Assembly: GCA_934320845.1 (NCBI GenBank)
Contig: CAKRFU010000005.1
Coordinates: 1-64,000 of the forward strand
Origin: an uncultured Lachnospiraceae bacterium
Lineage (GTDB): Bacteria; Bacillota; Clostridia; Lachnospirales; Lachnospiraceae
Direction: 5' to 3'
Length of the DNA stretch: 64,000 nt
Shown here: positions 8,689 through 16,788 of the stretch, one piece after another
Layout: each line of letters starts with the position of its first letter
How positions within the stretch are numbered: position 1 is the first letter of the stretch
Notes under the pieces: generated by a model
Told to the model about the DNA's origin: nothing
Databases searched by the model: none
Seen by the model: only the letters and a program-made list of their open reading frames with translations
Translations under genes and position numbers: made by a program

Positions 8689-10047
8689 CTAATGCAATAT
8701 TTTTATTATATCGTTATACATTACAAATACCATAAACAGCATCAGTACAACAAAACCGGCAAAGTGAACAAAGCCCTCTTTTTCCTTGTCTACCGGCTTT
8801 CCCCTGACAGCCTCTATCAAAATGAATACAAGTCTGCCGCCATCGAGTGCCGGAAGCGGTAAAAGATTCATAACTCCGAGGTTTGCACTTAAAAGAACAG
8901 ACATATAAAGAATCTGTAGCATTACAACTCTAAGTCCATAAGATTTACTCTGATTTATGGCATCACCAACCGTATCAACTATTCCTACAGGTCCTGATAC
9001 ATTTTTGACAGACACATTTCCTGTTATAAGTGCTCCAAGACTTCCGACAGTTGTCTCTATCCAGTATTTCACTTCAACAAAACTGTATTTTACAACGTCG
9101 AAGCTGCTCTTACTCTTTTCATCCATTGAAGCTATAAATCCAAGTGTCTTTGTAGAATATGGCTCCGGGGTTACCTTGAATGTCTTTTCCTCACCTTTTC
9201 TGTCTACCAGAAATGTAACTTCTTTTCCATCACCGTTTACTTCATTCATTACGGTACTAAGCTCACCTGCATTGTTTATTTTCTTACCGTTAATTTCTTT
9301 TATTATATCTCCTGCTTTTAAGCCGGCTTTATCAAATGCCTTACCGTCAGTTACCTCAGATACCTCAGCGGAAGCATTTTCATTAGTAGCGTATGAAAAT
9401 CCAAAAAGATATGTTTTATAATTTGGATCTATTTTGAATGACTTTTCTTCGCCGTTTCTTGTAACTACAATATCAACATCCTCACCTGTCAGCGGATGAA
9501 GCAGTGTGTAAGTATCAATTTCCCTGCCTATTGTAATCTTTTTGCCATTTACGCTTTTTACTACATCGCCTACTTCAAGTCCCGAATTTGCGGCAGGCTG
9601 ATTGTCATATATATGTTCAATAATCGGATAATCAATTCCGGCATTTGCGAGAATTATAATCGAAAATACAAACGCAAGTATGAAGTTAAAAAACGGTCCC
9701 GCAAATACGATTGAAAATCTCGCCCATTTTCCTTTCACATTAAATGAATTTTCAGCTTCGTTTATTTCATCTTCGCCTACCATTGCACATGAACCACCTA
9801 TAGGCAGCAGTTTCCATGAGTATTTCGTACACTCCTGCCAATCCGGATTATTTTCAAAGTATTTCTGTGAACACAAAAATTTAAAAATAAATCCTTTTTT
9901 TCCTTTTGCAACTGTAATAATTCTTGGTCCCATACCTACAGAAAATTCAGGAACACCAACTCCATTCTTCTTTGCAAGAAGAAAATGCCCAAGCTCATGT
10001 ATTACGACTATAACCGTAAATATCAACAACGCCACCAATATATTCAT
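8689..10047 (-). CDS. rseP: Site-2 protease, RIP zinc metalloprotease (RseP/RasP)
   Basis: A membrane-embedded zinc protease that cleaves transmembrane segments of regulators such as anti-sigma factors and clears remnant signal peptides. Of 452 residues, the first helix carries the zinc site HELGH (about residues 18-22). Two PDZ-like domains follow in the middle (repeated GLEVGDVVKSVNGKKI and GLKAGDIIKEINGKKI). The third zinc ligand is in the LPALDGGR stretch near the C-terminus, followed by a final membrane helix. The ATG at 10047 follows GGAGG. The place between dxr and ispG in the pyrH-cdsA operon is the standard one. The extracytoplasmic part between HELGH and the PDZ domains is somewhat long. 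The substrate is not deducible here. Confidence 0.96.
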   Translation of the reverse strand: MNILVALLIFTVIVVIHELGHFLLAKKNGVGVPEFSVGMGPRIITVAKGKKGFIFKFLCSQKYFENNPDWQECTKYSWKLLPIGGSCAMVGEDEINEAENSFNVKGKWARFSIVFAGPFFNFILAFVFSIIILANAGIDYPIIEHIYDNQPAANSGLEVGDVVKSVNGKKITIGREIDTYTLLHPLTGEDVDIVVTRNGEEKSFKIDPNYKTYLFGFSYATNENASAEVSEVTDGKAFDKAGLKAGDIIKEINGKKINNAGELSTVMNEVNGDGKEVTFLVDRKGEEKTFKVTPEPYSTKTLGFIASMDEKSKSSFDVVKYSFVEVKYWIETTVGSLGALITGNVSVKNVSGPVGIVDTVGDAINQSKSYGLRVVMLQILYMSVLLSANLGVMNLLPLPALDGGRLVFILIEAVRGKPVDKEKEGFVHFAGFVVLMLFMVFVMYNDIIKILH

Positions 10048-10123
10048 CTAATCCTCCATCTCCGCCCCATGTACAATAAGGCACTGCAGTCTTTAAAAGC
10101 TGCCATCTTTATTTTATCATTTA

Positions 10124-11314
10124 TTATATGATGTTGGGGGCAAAAGGTATTTTGACCCTTGCATCATTATATTTATCTAATATATATGAATAAACATTGT
10201 GTTCAATTTCAAGTATTTCCTCTAAAGAAGGTTCTTTAATTGTAGTATGTTTACACATACACTCTTCAATTATATCCGATATTTGCAGATATGCTATCTT
10301 TTTTTCAAGAAACAGAGCGACTGCTTTCTCATTTGCTGCATTTAATACTGTTGGCATGCTGCCACCTTCTCTGCAGGCATCATACGCAAGTTTCAATCCC
10401 TTAAACGTCTCCATATCCGGTTTTTCAAAAGTGATTTCTGACAACTTCCAAAAATCAAGTCTTTCTCCCGGTAGATACCTTCTGTCAGGATATGTAAGCG
10501 CATATTGTATCGGCAGTTTCATATCAGGTGTACCAAGCTGGGCTATCACGGCTCCGTCCTTAAACTGTACCATTGAATGTATAACGCTTTTTGGCTGAAC
10601 CACCACCTGTATATCATCGCAGGATACATTAAAAAGCCATTTTGCTTCAATTACTTCGAGACCTTTGTTTACCATAGTTGAAGAGTCAATTGTAATTTTT
10701 CTTCCCATTGACCAGTTCGGATGTTTAAGCGCATCTTCAACCTGAATATTTTTGAGTTCTTCTCTTTTCTTTCCCCTGAACGGTCCGCCTGATGCCGTTA
10801 AAAGTATCTTGTCTATATCTGCATGATTTTCACCGTTAAGACTTTGAAAAATTGCTGCATGCTCACTGTCTACAGGCAAAAGTTTCACTCCATATTTTTT
10901 TATCATAGGCATGATTATATGACCTGCGGTGACCAATGTTTCCTTATTTGCAAAAGCAATATCCTTTCCGGCTTTTATTGCTTCAATGACCGGTCTTATT
11001 CCAATCATTCCAACAACCGCTGCAACAACGATATCCGCTTCTGAAATAACGGCACACTCTATAAGACCCTCCATGCCTGCAACAATTTTTGTTTTTGAAC
11101 CCTTAATATTTTCTCTTAATTCCTTTGCTTTCTTTTCATCAAATACACACACTACATTTGGTGAAAATTCCTCAATCTGTTTTTGCAGCAGGGATATATT
11201 GCTCCCGGCTGCAAGTGATACGACATTCATGTCTTTATTGTTTCTAATTACTTCAAGCGTTTGTGTTCCTATTGAACCTGTTGACCCTAATACCGCTATA
11301 TTTTTCGTTTTCAT
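10124..11314 (-). CDS. dxr: 1-deoxy-D-xylulose-5-phosphate reductoisomerase
   Basis: The committed NADPH-dependent step of the MEP pathway, giving 2-C-methyl-D-erythritol 4-phosphate. It has 396 residues. The Rossmann motif GSTGSIG is at about residues 10-16, and the substrate and metal region reads LLPVDSEHAAIFQ, with a later catalytic-loop block, ASGGPFRGK. The ATG at 11314 follows AGAGG. The last 13 codons, reading DARVKIPFAPNII, lie inside a copy of a palindromic repeat (10128-10167), so the native C-terminus has probably been replaced. The catalytic part is intact. Confidence 0.97.
   Translation of the reverse strand: MKTKNIAVLGSTGSIGTQTLEVIRNNKDMNVVSLAAGSNISLLQKQIEEFSPNVVCVFDEKKAKELRENIKGSKTKIVAGMEGLIECAVISEADIVVAAVVGMIGIRPVIEAIKAGKDIAFANKETLVTAGHIIMPMIKKYGVKLLPVDSEHAAIFQSLNGENHADIDKILLTASGGPFRGKKREELKNIQVEDALKHPNWSMGRKITIDSSTMVNKGLEVIEAKWLFNVSCDDIQVVVQPKSVIHSMVQFKDGAVIAQLGTPDMKLPIQYALTYPDRRYLPGERLDFWKLSEITFEKPDMETFKGLKLAYDACREGGSMPTVLNAANEKAVALFLEKKIAYLQISDIIEECMCKHTTIKEPSLEEILEIEHNVYSYILDKYNDARVKIPFAPNII
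10128..10167. repeat. Short copy of the GGGTCAAAA palindromic repeat, inside the dxr 3' end
   Basis: This 40-bp near-palindrome starts ATGATG and ends CATCAT, with CAAAAGGT and TTTTGACCCTTGCATCAT inside. The right arm is identical to the right end of the 214-bp element at 42899-43112 and nearly identical to 45906-45924. It looks like an internally deleted member of that family. It encodes the last 13 residues of Dxr. Confidence 0.7.
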
Positions 11315-11351
11315 TTTTATCCTCTACTTCAAATTCATCTGTAAATTTGTT

Positions 11352-12143
11352 CTACAGCAACATATATTTAATAAGATAAAATACGATAGGTGCCGTAAAT
11401 ATTACACTGTCAAATCTGTCTAATATACCGCCATGTCCCGGTATGAGCTTCCCGTAATCTTTTATATTGTGATTTCTCTTGATTGCCGAAGCTGTAAGAT
11501 CACCTATCTGTGATATAACTGCTGAAACGGCTCCTATTATCGGAAGCTGCCATACGATTTGCCCGTGTTTGAAAAATACTAATGCAAATATAAGTCCTAT
11601 AAGTGCAGCTCCGGCAACACCGCCGACACAACCCTCAATCGTCTTGTTAGGGCTTAATTTTGAAGGCATTTTGTGTTTTCCAATAAGTTTTCCAACACAA
11701 TAAGCACAGGTATCCGAACCCCATGAACCAATATATATAAACCATACAAGAAGTATGCCGTTTTGTGCAAATCTCACTTTAAACACAAATGAAAGCATGA
11801 CAGTTACATAAATAAGTCCAAACATCAACATCGTCATCTGCTCAGAATTATATTTAGGATAGGCAATGACATAACAAGCCATCAAAACCATAAGGGTAGC
11901 TATAAGCCACATTATAAGTTCTTCAAATCCATTATTTAATATAAGTACATCAATTACAATACTTGATATATATCCTATAAGTGCCGGCATTGTTTTTTCC
12001 ATACCAACTGCTCTATACAGTTCATAAAGACCTATAACAGAGATAAGTGTAATAACAAAAAATAAAGGAGACCCTCCGTAAACCATAAGTGCAATGGTAA
12101 TTGCCATAAGGACAATTCCGCTTAATAATCTTGTTTTAAACAT
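11352..12143 (-). CDS. cdsA: Phosphatidate cytidylyltransferase (CDP-diglyceride synthase)
   Basis: An integral membrane enzyme that makes CDP-diacylglycerol from phosphatidic acid and CTP for phospholipid synthesis. It has 263 residues and is almost entirely hydrophobic, with about eight predicted helices. The family signature sits near the C-terminus: SAIKRNHNIKDYGKLIPGHG followed by GILDRFDS, with the conserved acidic and basic residues. The neighbours uppS and dxr, on either side, are the usual partners. Confidence 0.96.
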   Translation of the reverse strand: MFKTRLLSGIVLMAITIALMVYGGSPLFFVITLISVIGLYELYRAVGMEKTMPALIGYISSIVIDVLILNNGFEELIMWLIATLMVLMACYVIAYPKYNSEQMTMLMFGLIYVTVMLSFVFKVRFAQNGILLVWFIYIGSWGSDTCAYCVGKLIGKHKMPSKLSPNKTIEGCVGGVAGAALIGLIFALVFFKHGQIVWQLPIIGAVSAVISQIGDLTASAIKRNHNIKDYGKLIPGHGGILDRFDSVIFTAPIVFYLIKYMLL

Positions 12144-12161
12144 ATATAAAACCTCTCATTT

Positions 12162-12872
12162 TTATTTTACGCCACCAAATCTTCTGTCTCTTGACTGATA
12201 AAATTCAACAGCCTTCTGCAAATCTTTTTTTCCAAAATCAGGCCACAATACATCAGTAAAATAAAATTCGGCATATGCAAGCTGCCACAACAGATAATTT
12301 GACAGTCTCTGCTCTCCGCTTGTTCTTATCATAAGGTCAGGGTCAGGTATTCCATTTGTGTCAAGATGTTCTGAAATAACCTTTTCGTCTATATCTTCCG
12401 GCGAAAGCTTTCCTTCTTTCACCTCTTTTGCTATTGCTGTAATACCTCTTTTTATTTCATCTCTGCCACCGTAATTTAAGGCAACCTGAAAATGCAGCCC
12501 TGTATTTTTAGATGAGACTTCTTCAAGTTCGATTATCCGTTCCTGAAGATCTTTGTCAAGTCTCGATATATCCCCTATAACTCTTACCTGCATATTGTTC
12601 TTTTTGCTTGTTTTAAGACAATCTTTAAGATATGAATGCAAAAGCTTCATAAGTGCATCCACTTCTTCCTTTGGTCTTGACCAGTTTTCTGTCGAAAATG
12701 CATACATAGTTACATATTCTATACCCATATCCCATGCCGCAGCACATATCTTTTCAACATTCTTACTTCCGGCAGCATGCCCTGCATTTCTTGGAAGCAT
12801 TCGCTTCTTTGCCCATCTTCCATTTCCGTCAAGAATTATCGCAACATGTCTTGGCACTTCCCTGTTTTCCAT
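12162..12872 (-). CDS. uppS: Isoprenyl transferase (undecaprenyl diphosphate synthase)
   Basis: A cis-prenyltransferase that extends farnesyl diphosphate with isopentenyl units to undecaprenyl diphosphate, the lipid carrier for cell-wall precursors. It has 236 residues. It starts with HVAIILDGNGRWAKKR, which contains the catalytic Asp and phosphate-binding Arg, followed by NAGHAAGSKNV. YAFSTENWSRP and, near the end, DPDLMIRTSGEQRLSNYLLW are also diagnostic. The start at 12872 follows AAGGGG. It precedes cdsA by 18 bp, so the two are surely co-transcribed. Confidence 0.98.
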   Translation of the reverse strand: MENREVPRHVAIILDGNGRWAKKRMLPRNAGHAAGSKNVEKICAAAWDMGIEYVTMYAFSTENWSRPKEEVDALMKLLHSYLKDCLKTSKKNNMQVRVIGDISRLDKDLQERIIELEEVSSKNTGLHFQVALNYGGRDEIKRGITAIAKEVKEGKLSPEDIDEKVISEHLDTNGIPDPDLMIRTSGEQRLSNYLLWQLAYAEFYFTDVLWPDFGKKDLQKAVEFYQSRDRRFGGVK

Positions 12873-12969
12873 AGTCGTCCCCTTTTCTTTCTGTAATCTC
12901 TCTGTTACACTTGCGAAATTATAGGGACAGACATATTCTGCCTATCCCCTTATTTAAATTAGAAAAATA

Positions 12970-13524
12970 TTATACAGTCATGATTTCCTTTGATTTCTCA
13001 TCAACCATATTGTCAATTTTGGCAATAAATTCGTCTGTAAGCTTCTGGATATCGTCCTCTGCACCTTTCTGCTCATCCTCTGAAATCTCACTTGCCTTAA
13101 GCTGTTTCTTTATCATGTCATTTGCATCTCTGCGGATATTTCTGATTGCAACTTTGGCACCCTCGCCCTTTTTCTTTACATCCTTTACAAGTTCCTTACG
13201 GCGATCCTCTGTAAGTTCAGGGAATGTAAGTCTGATAACTTTTCCATCATTGTTTGGAGTAAGTCCGAGGTCAGATACAAGTATTGCTTTCTCAATTTCT
13301 TTTATAAGGCTTGCTTCCCAAGGCTGGATAACGATTGTTCTAGCCTCTGAAACAGATATATTTGCAACCTGCTGAAGATTTGTAGGTGTTCCATAATACT
13401 CAACCATAATCTTGTCAAGAACATGTGGATTTGCACGGCCTGCTCTTATAGTTGTATATTCACTTGCAAGACTGTCTATCGACTTATTCATTTTATCTTT
13501 AAATTCTTTTAATTCTATGCTCAT
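12970..13524 (-). CDS. frr: Ribosome recycling factor
   Basis: A cytosolic factor that, with EF-G, splits the post-termination ribosome. Its 184 residues match the family length. Diagnostic stretches are AGRANPHVLDKIMVEYYGTP and VIQPWE near the N-terminus and RKELVKDVKKKGEGAKVAIR and DEFIAKID in the helical C-terminal part. The ATG at 13524 follows GGAGG. It lies 18 bp after pyrH, the near-universal order. About 100 bp separate it from uppS, with an imperfect GGGACAG/CTATCCC hairpin near 12925-12950. Confidence 0.98.
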   Translation of the reverse strand: MSIELKEFKDKMNKSIDSLASEYTTIRAGRANPHVLDKIMVEYYGTPTNLQQVANISVSEARTIVIQPWEASLIKEIEKAILVSDLGLTPNNDGKVIRLTFPELTEDRRKELVKDVKKKGEGAKVAIRNIRRDANDMIKKQLKASEISEDEQKGAEDDIQKLTDEFIAKIDNMVDEKSKEIMTV

Positions 13525-13542
13525 AATTTTCCTCCATATAGT

Positions 13543-14247
13543 TTATGCAGTTACAAGTGTTCCTTTTGTAACTCCGTTTACTGTATTTACAATACTGTCT
13601 TCTTCATTTAATCCAAAAATCATCATAGGCATATGATTTTCCATACACAACACTGCAGCAGCAAGATCAATAACACCGAGTCTGTTGTTTACGACATCCT
13701 CAATACTTATTTCATCAAACTTCTTAGCATCAGGATTTACAGCCGGATCAGAATCATATACACCGTCTATTGATTTTGCTGAAAGAATAACATCTGCTTC
13801 AATTTCTATTGCACGAAGGACTGTAGCTGTATCTGTTGAAAAATACGGATGACCTGTTCCACCTGCGAAAAATACAACCATTCCCTTTTCAAAATATTTA
13901 TTTGCTCTATCCTTTGAGAATAACTTTGTAAAAGAACCACATTCAAAAGGAGTAAGTACACTTGTCTTTATTCCGACAGATCTAAATATCTCTGACACAT
14001 AAATACAATTCATGACTGTAGCTAACATACCAATCTGGTCAGCTTTTGTTCTGTCAATGTTCTCGCTTGTACGGCCTCTCCAAAAGTTTCCTCCGCCTGT
14101 AACTATGCCTACTTCAATTCCGGCATCAACAAGCTTCTTAACCTGTTTGGCAACACCTATACAAGTAGCTTCGTCAAAGCCTGTCTTATTTGGACCAGCC
14201 AATGCTTCTCCGCTGAGTTTTAATAAAATTCTTTTATAATTTGCCAT
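13543..14247 (-). CDS. pyrH: Uridylate kinase (UMP kinase)
   Basis: A hexameric bacterial UMP kinase converting UMP to UDP for nucleotide and cell-wall sugar supply. It has 234 residues. It starts with RILLKLSGEALAG, carries the GIVTGGGNFWRGR glycine-rich loop, and ends with the IDLAAAVLCMENHMPMMIF block. The ATG at 14247 follows AGAGGTG. It is the first gene of the operon that runs to polC, and a strong promoter lies just upstream. Confidence 0.98.
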   Translation of the reverse strand: MANYKRILLKLSGEALAGPNKTGFDEATCIGVAKQVKKLVDAGIEVGIVTGGGNFWRGRTSENIDRTKADQIGMLATVMNCIYVSEIFRSVGIKTSVLTPFECGSFTKLFSKDRANKYFEKGMVVFFAGGTGHPYFSTDTATVLRAIEIEADVILSAKSIDGVYDSDPAVNPDAKKFDEISIEDVVNNRLGVIDLAAAVLCMENHMPMMIFGLNEEDSIVNTVNGVTKGTLVTA

Positions 14248-14291
14248 AATGCACCTCTTGTTTTTATGTATTTTTACATTCTTAGTTTGAA

Positions 14292-14320
14292 ATTATACCA
14301 CTAAATCAAATTCAAGTCAA
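14292..14320 (-). promoter_or_regulatory. Sigma-A promoter of the pyrH-to-polC operon
   Basis: On the minus strand, TTGACT (14320-14315) and TATAAT (14297-14292) are separated by 17 bp, with TGG before the -10. It begins 8 bp after the stop of the HD-domain gene, so the operon starts here and is not merely a continuation of the upstream set. The predicted start is near 14285, about 37 nt before the pyrH ATG. Confidence 0.85.
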
Positions 14321-14327
14321 AACTTTA

Positions 14328-14786
14328 TTATTTTCTTTTAACAGTCTCTTTCGTCGAGCATATTTTATCAGCCACGCAGACAATCCAGCCTTCAAGACAT
14401 TTTGGTGGAACCGGTGTAAGTGGAAACATATGTCTCTTTATAGTATTTTTCACGCGCCAGTTTAAATCAAAATCTCTTTCTGCATTTGCAAGTGCGGCCA
14501 AAGGATGATAAAAACCATGTGGTCTTTTGTGATGACTGTTTTTATCATGCCAGTCATATAAGAAATAATCATGAAGCAGTGCTCCCGTAATAAGTGAATC
14601 AAAATCAACTTTTAAATGATATTTTTCAGCAATATAACAGCTTGTATAAGCAACTCTCACACTATGCATATACACACTTGTATTACCATGCTGGACAAAT
14701 TTTTTGCTCATTTTGTATTTTGAGGTATCCCTGATTTCATTCAGCAGTTTCCAGATAAGCTGCTCATGTTCAATCCCTGATTTCAC
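14328..14786 (-). CDS. HD-domain phosphohydrolase-like protein
   Basis: A protein of 152 residues with an HD-type metal site. A His occurs in SVYMHSVRVAY, the paired HD in GALLHDYFLYDW, and further His residues in PHGFYHPLAA and KRHMFPL. HD proteins hydrolyse phosphate esters, often of nucleotides; the substrate here is unknown. The GTG at 14786 is chosen because GGGAGG lies 5 nt before it. It overlaps the stop of the upstream membrane gene by one base, so translation is probably coupled. It is the last gene of a four-gene overlapping set and ends just before the pyrH promoter. Confidence 0.85.
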   Translation of the reverse strand: MKSGIEHEQLIWKLLNEIRDTSKYKMSKKFVQHGNTSVYMHSVRVAYTSCYIAEKYHLKVDFDSLITGALLHDYFLYDWHDKNSHHKRPHGFYHPLAALANAERDFDLNWRVKNTIKRHMFPLTPVPPKCLEGWIVCVADKICSTKETVKRK

Positions 14787-15376
14787 TATTCCCTCCCGCA
14801 AACGATAATTCCATACCGTTCCTGAAAAAATATATACGCCTTATCAAATATAAACCAAAGCAGCTCGGCAGCTATAACTGCGGCAAATATAACAACAACT
14901 ACCGGCAGCTGCTTTATTTTTTCAATAAAATCTGCCGAAAAGATAACTTCTAATCCGCTTATCTTAGCAGATACAAAAACAGCCGCAATCAGAAGGACAT
15001 GGTATATAATACCTTTTATAATATATTGCACCCTGATATTATCCATGAAATTTTCTGCTTTGTCCGAATTTTTTATACTGCCGTTTTTTCCCCTAAAGTA
15101 CTCTGTGGCAAGTACATATACACAAAATCCTGCATAGGTAAAACAATACAGCTTTTGTGGAGCAAGGATAAATCCGAGAACGGCTGCACCAAAACAAAAA
15201 CCTGCAGCCGTTTTTAAGCCAAATTTTCTCTCAACACATCCTGCCAGAAAGGAAGCCAATGCAAGCAGAAAAAATGAACTTGTTTCTATAACCCCGGCGC
15301 AGATTTGCAGTATTACTGCTATCGCCATAATAACTCCGCACCATGCAACCTGTTTTGATTTTAAATGCAACTGCAC
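14786..15376 (-). CDS. Multi-pass membrane protein of unknown function
   Basis: A protein of 196 residues with about five or six hydrophobic segments, starting with [20 protein letters not shown] and ending with a helix and [15 protein letters not shown] do not recognise the family with certainty; the N-terminal half recalls small integral proteins found beside J-domain genes in Lachnospiraceae. The GTG at 15376 is preferred over the ATG at 15394 because GGAGG lies 6 nt before it. It overlaps the end of the J-domain gene by 16 bp and the start of the HD gene by one base. Confidence 0.7.
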   Translation of the reverse strand: MQLHLKSKQVAWCGVIMAIAVILQICAGVIETSSFFLLALASFLAGCVERKFGLKTAAGFCFGAAVLGFILAPQKLYCFTYAGFCVYVLATEYFRGKNGSIKNSDKAENFMDNIRVQYIIKGIIYHVLLIAAVFVSAKISGLEVIFSADFIEKIKQLPVVVVIFAAVIAAELLWFIFDKAYIFFQERYGIIVCGRE

Positions 15377-15801
15377 AAATCTCCTCCCATACATTCACAA
15401 AGTGAATCTGCACACCAAAGATCACAGCATATATTACCTGTTGAACAATTGTCCAAATTATTTCCATACGGACCTCTTCCGTATCCTGAACCGTACTGTT
15501 CATATCTCTGTCTGTTATAATTCTGATTGTAACCCTGACCGTAGTTCTGCGTTCCCTGGCTATAACCCTGAGTACCCTGACTGTAACCATCTGCAGACTT
15601 TCCACTTCTCATATCCATTATCCTGCTGTATGCTGTCTGGACCTCCTTAAACTTTTCTTCAGCAAGGTCTGCAAGTGGGTTTCCCGAATTTGCATCAGGA
15701 TGATATTTCCTGATAAGCTCCCTATATGCCTTTTTAATTTCATCATCACTGGCATTTGGTGATACACCAAGTATTTTATACGGATCATCAATATTGCTCA
15801 T
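15361..15801 (-). CDS. J-domain protein with cysteine-rich tail
   Basis: A protein of 146 residues. The first 65 or so form a DnaJ-type J domain ([20 protein letters not shown], then the HPD signature in KYHPDAN), which stimulates Hsp70 (DnaK) ATPase. A Gly/Gln/Tyr-rich stretch with repeated GYSQGTQ units follows. The last 30 residues hold eight cysteines ([20 protein letters not shown] and CSC). There is no canonical DnaJ zinc finger of CxxCxGxG repeats, so this is a type III co-chaperone. The Cys tail may bind metal or, as inference, anchor to a partner. It overlaps the DUF5685 gene by 4 bp (ATGA). Confidence 0.9.
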   Translation of the reverse strand: MSNIDDPYKILGVSPNASDDEIKKAYRELIRKYHPDANSGNPLADLAEEKFKEVQTAYSRIMDMRSGKSADGYSQGTQGYSQGTQNYGQGYNQNYNRQRYEQYGSGYGRGPYGNNLDNCSTGNICCDLWCADSLCECMGGDLCSCI

Positions 15802-16643
15802 ATACTTTTTACCTCTTCTTTATTTATTATTTTGTCATATTTGTTCCATACTCCGGCATAGAGAATGTTTCTGAGTATGTCTATATACCCGACACATGGC
15901 AGTTTTTCAAATTCTGCACATGCCTCCGACATCTCACTTATAAGTATTTCATATACTTTTTTGTTGAATAAGTCTGTATCATCACACATAAAATACATTT
16001 TTTTCAACGGGTTAAATCTGTTTTCGGCTATGTCCTCTCTTATATCATCAAACGCATCCATTATATATACAAATCTGCCTAAGTGAAAGGCAAATTTTCT
16101 GACCTCATTTTCAAAATAGCCTTTTTTAAAACACATTATCTCAGCTAACAAACATCCAAAGCAGTCTGCCGCATCAAAAATTTTGGTATTCTTATCTTTT
16201 TCAAGGTTATTAAGTTTTTTAAGACATTCACTGATTTTTCGTGCCTGACGTTTATAAAGCCGCTTTGTCTGCTTATGTACTTTATCATAAAGCAACGTAC
16301 CGGCATAACCTTTGATGGAACCATCATCACGCTTATCATCAAGACAGTGGTAATAACTTAGCAATATATTCATATCTGCACAATAATCAGTATATTTGTT
16401 GTAGATAATCTTTTGCTTTTTCGCAGGATGCATTATACATCTTTTTTCAGCAACAACATTATCAGCATCATAAAGTGATGACAAAAACAAAGCCATAAAC
16501 GTCATATCATAGGTAAGTGTAATCTGTCCTTTAAAACCATATTTATTCCTTAATTTCTCACACAACCCACAGTAAAATCCATGATAAATACTGTAATCTT
16601 TTATTTTCAACTCAGGTTTTCTTATTTGAACATATCCAAACAC
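15798..16643 (-). CDS. DUF5685 family protein
   Basis: A protein of 281 residues. The GTG at 16643 is chosen because GGAGGAG lies just before it and because DUF5685 proteins typically begin MFGYV followed by KPEL, as here ([12 protein letters not shown]). The sequence has a conserved-looking YCGLCEKL (CxxC) motif, a DDKRDDGS block, CFGCLLAEI, and [18 protein letters not shown]. Asp-rich helices like these resemble those of all-helical prenyl-transferase-like folds, but that is only an impression. The function is unknown. It leads a set of four overlapping genes with a J-domain, a membrane and an HD protein. Confidence 0.85.
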   Translation of the reverse strand: MFGYVQIRKPELKIKDYSIYHGFYCGLCEKLRNKYGFKGQITLTYDMTFMALFLSSLYDADNVVAEKRCIMHPAKKQKIIYNKYTDYCADMNILLSYYHCLDDKRDDGSIKGYAGTLLYDKVHKQTKRLYKRQARKISECLKKLNNLEKDKNTKIFDAADCFGCLLAEIMCFKKGYFENEVRKFAFHLGRFVYIMDAFDDIREDIAENRFNPLKKMYFMCDDTDLFNKKVYEILISEMSEACAEFEKLPCVGYIDILRNILYAGVWNKYDKIINKEEVKSI

Positions 16644-16788
16644 ATTCTCCTCCAATAATCCGGAATAACGAACATTTAATAATTGATTTAATTTTCATTA
16701 TTCCAGCATCTGCATTTTATAATACCATATATTTATGGGTTAATAATATAAAAACACTAAAATAAATATTAAAATAGTATAATTTTTA

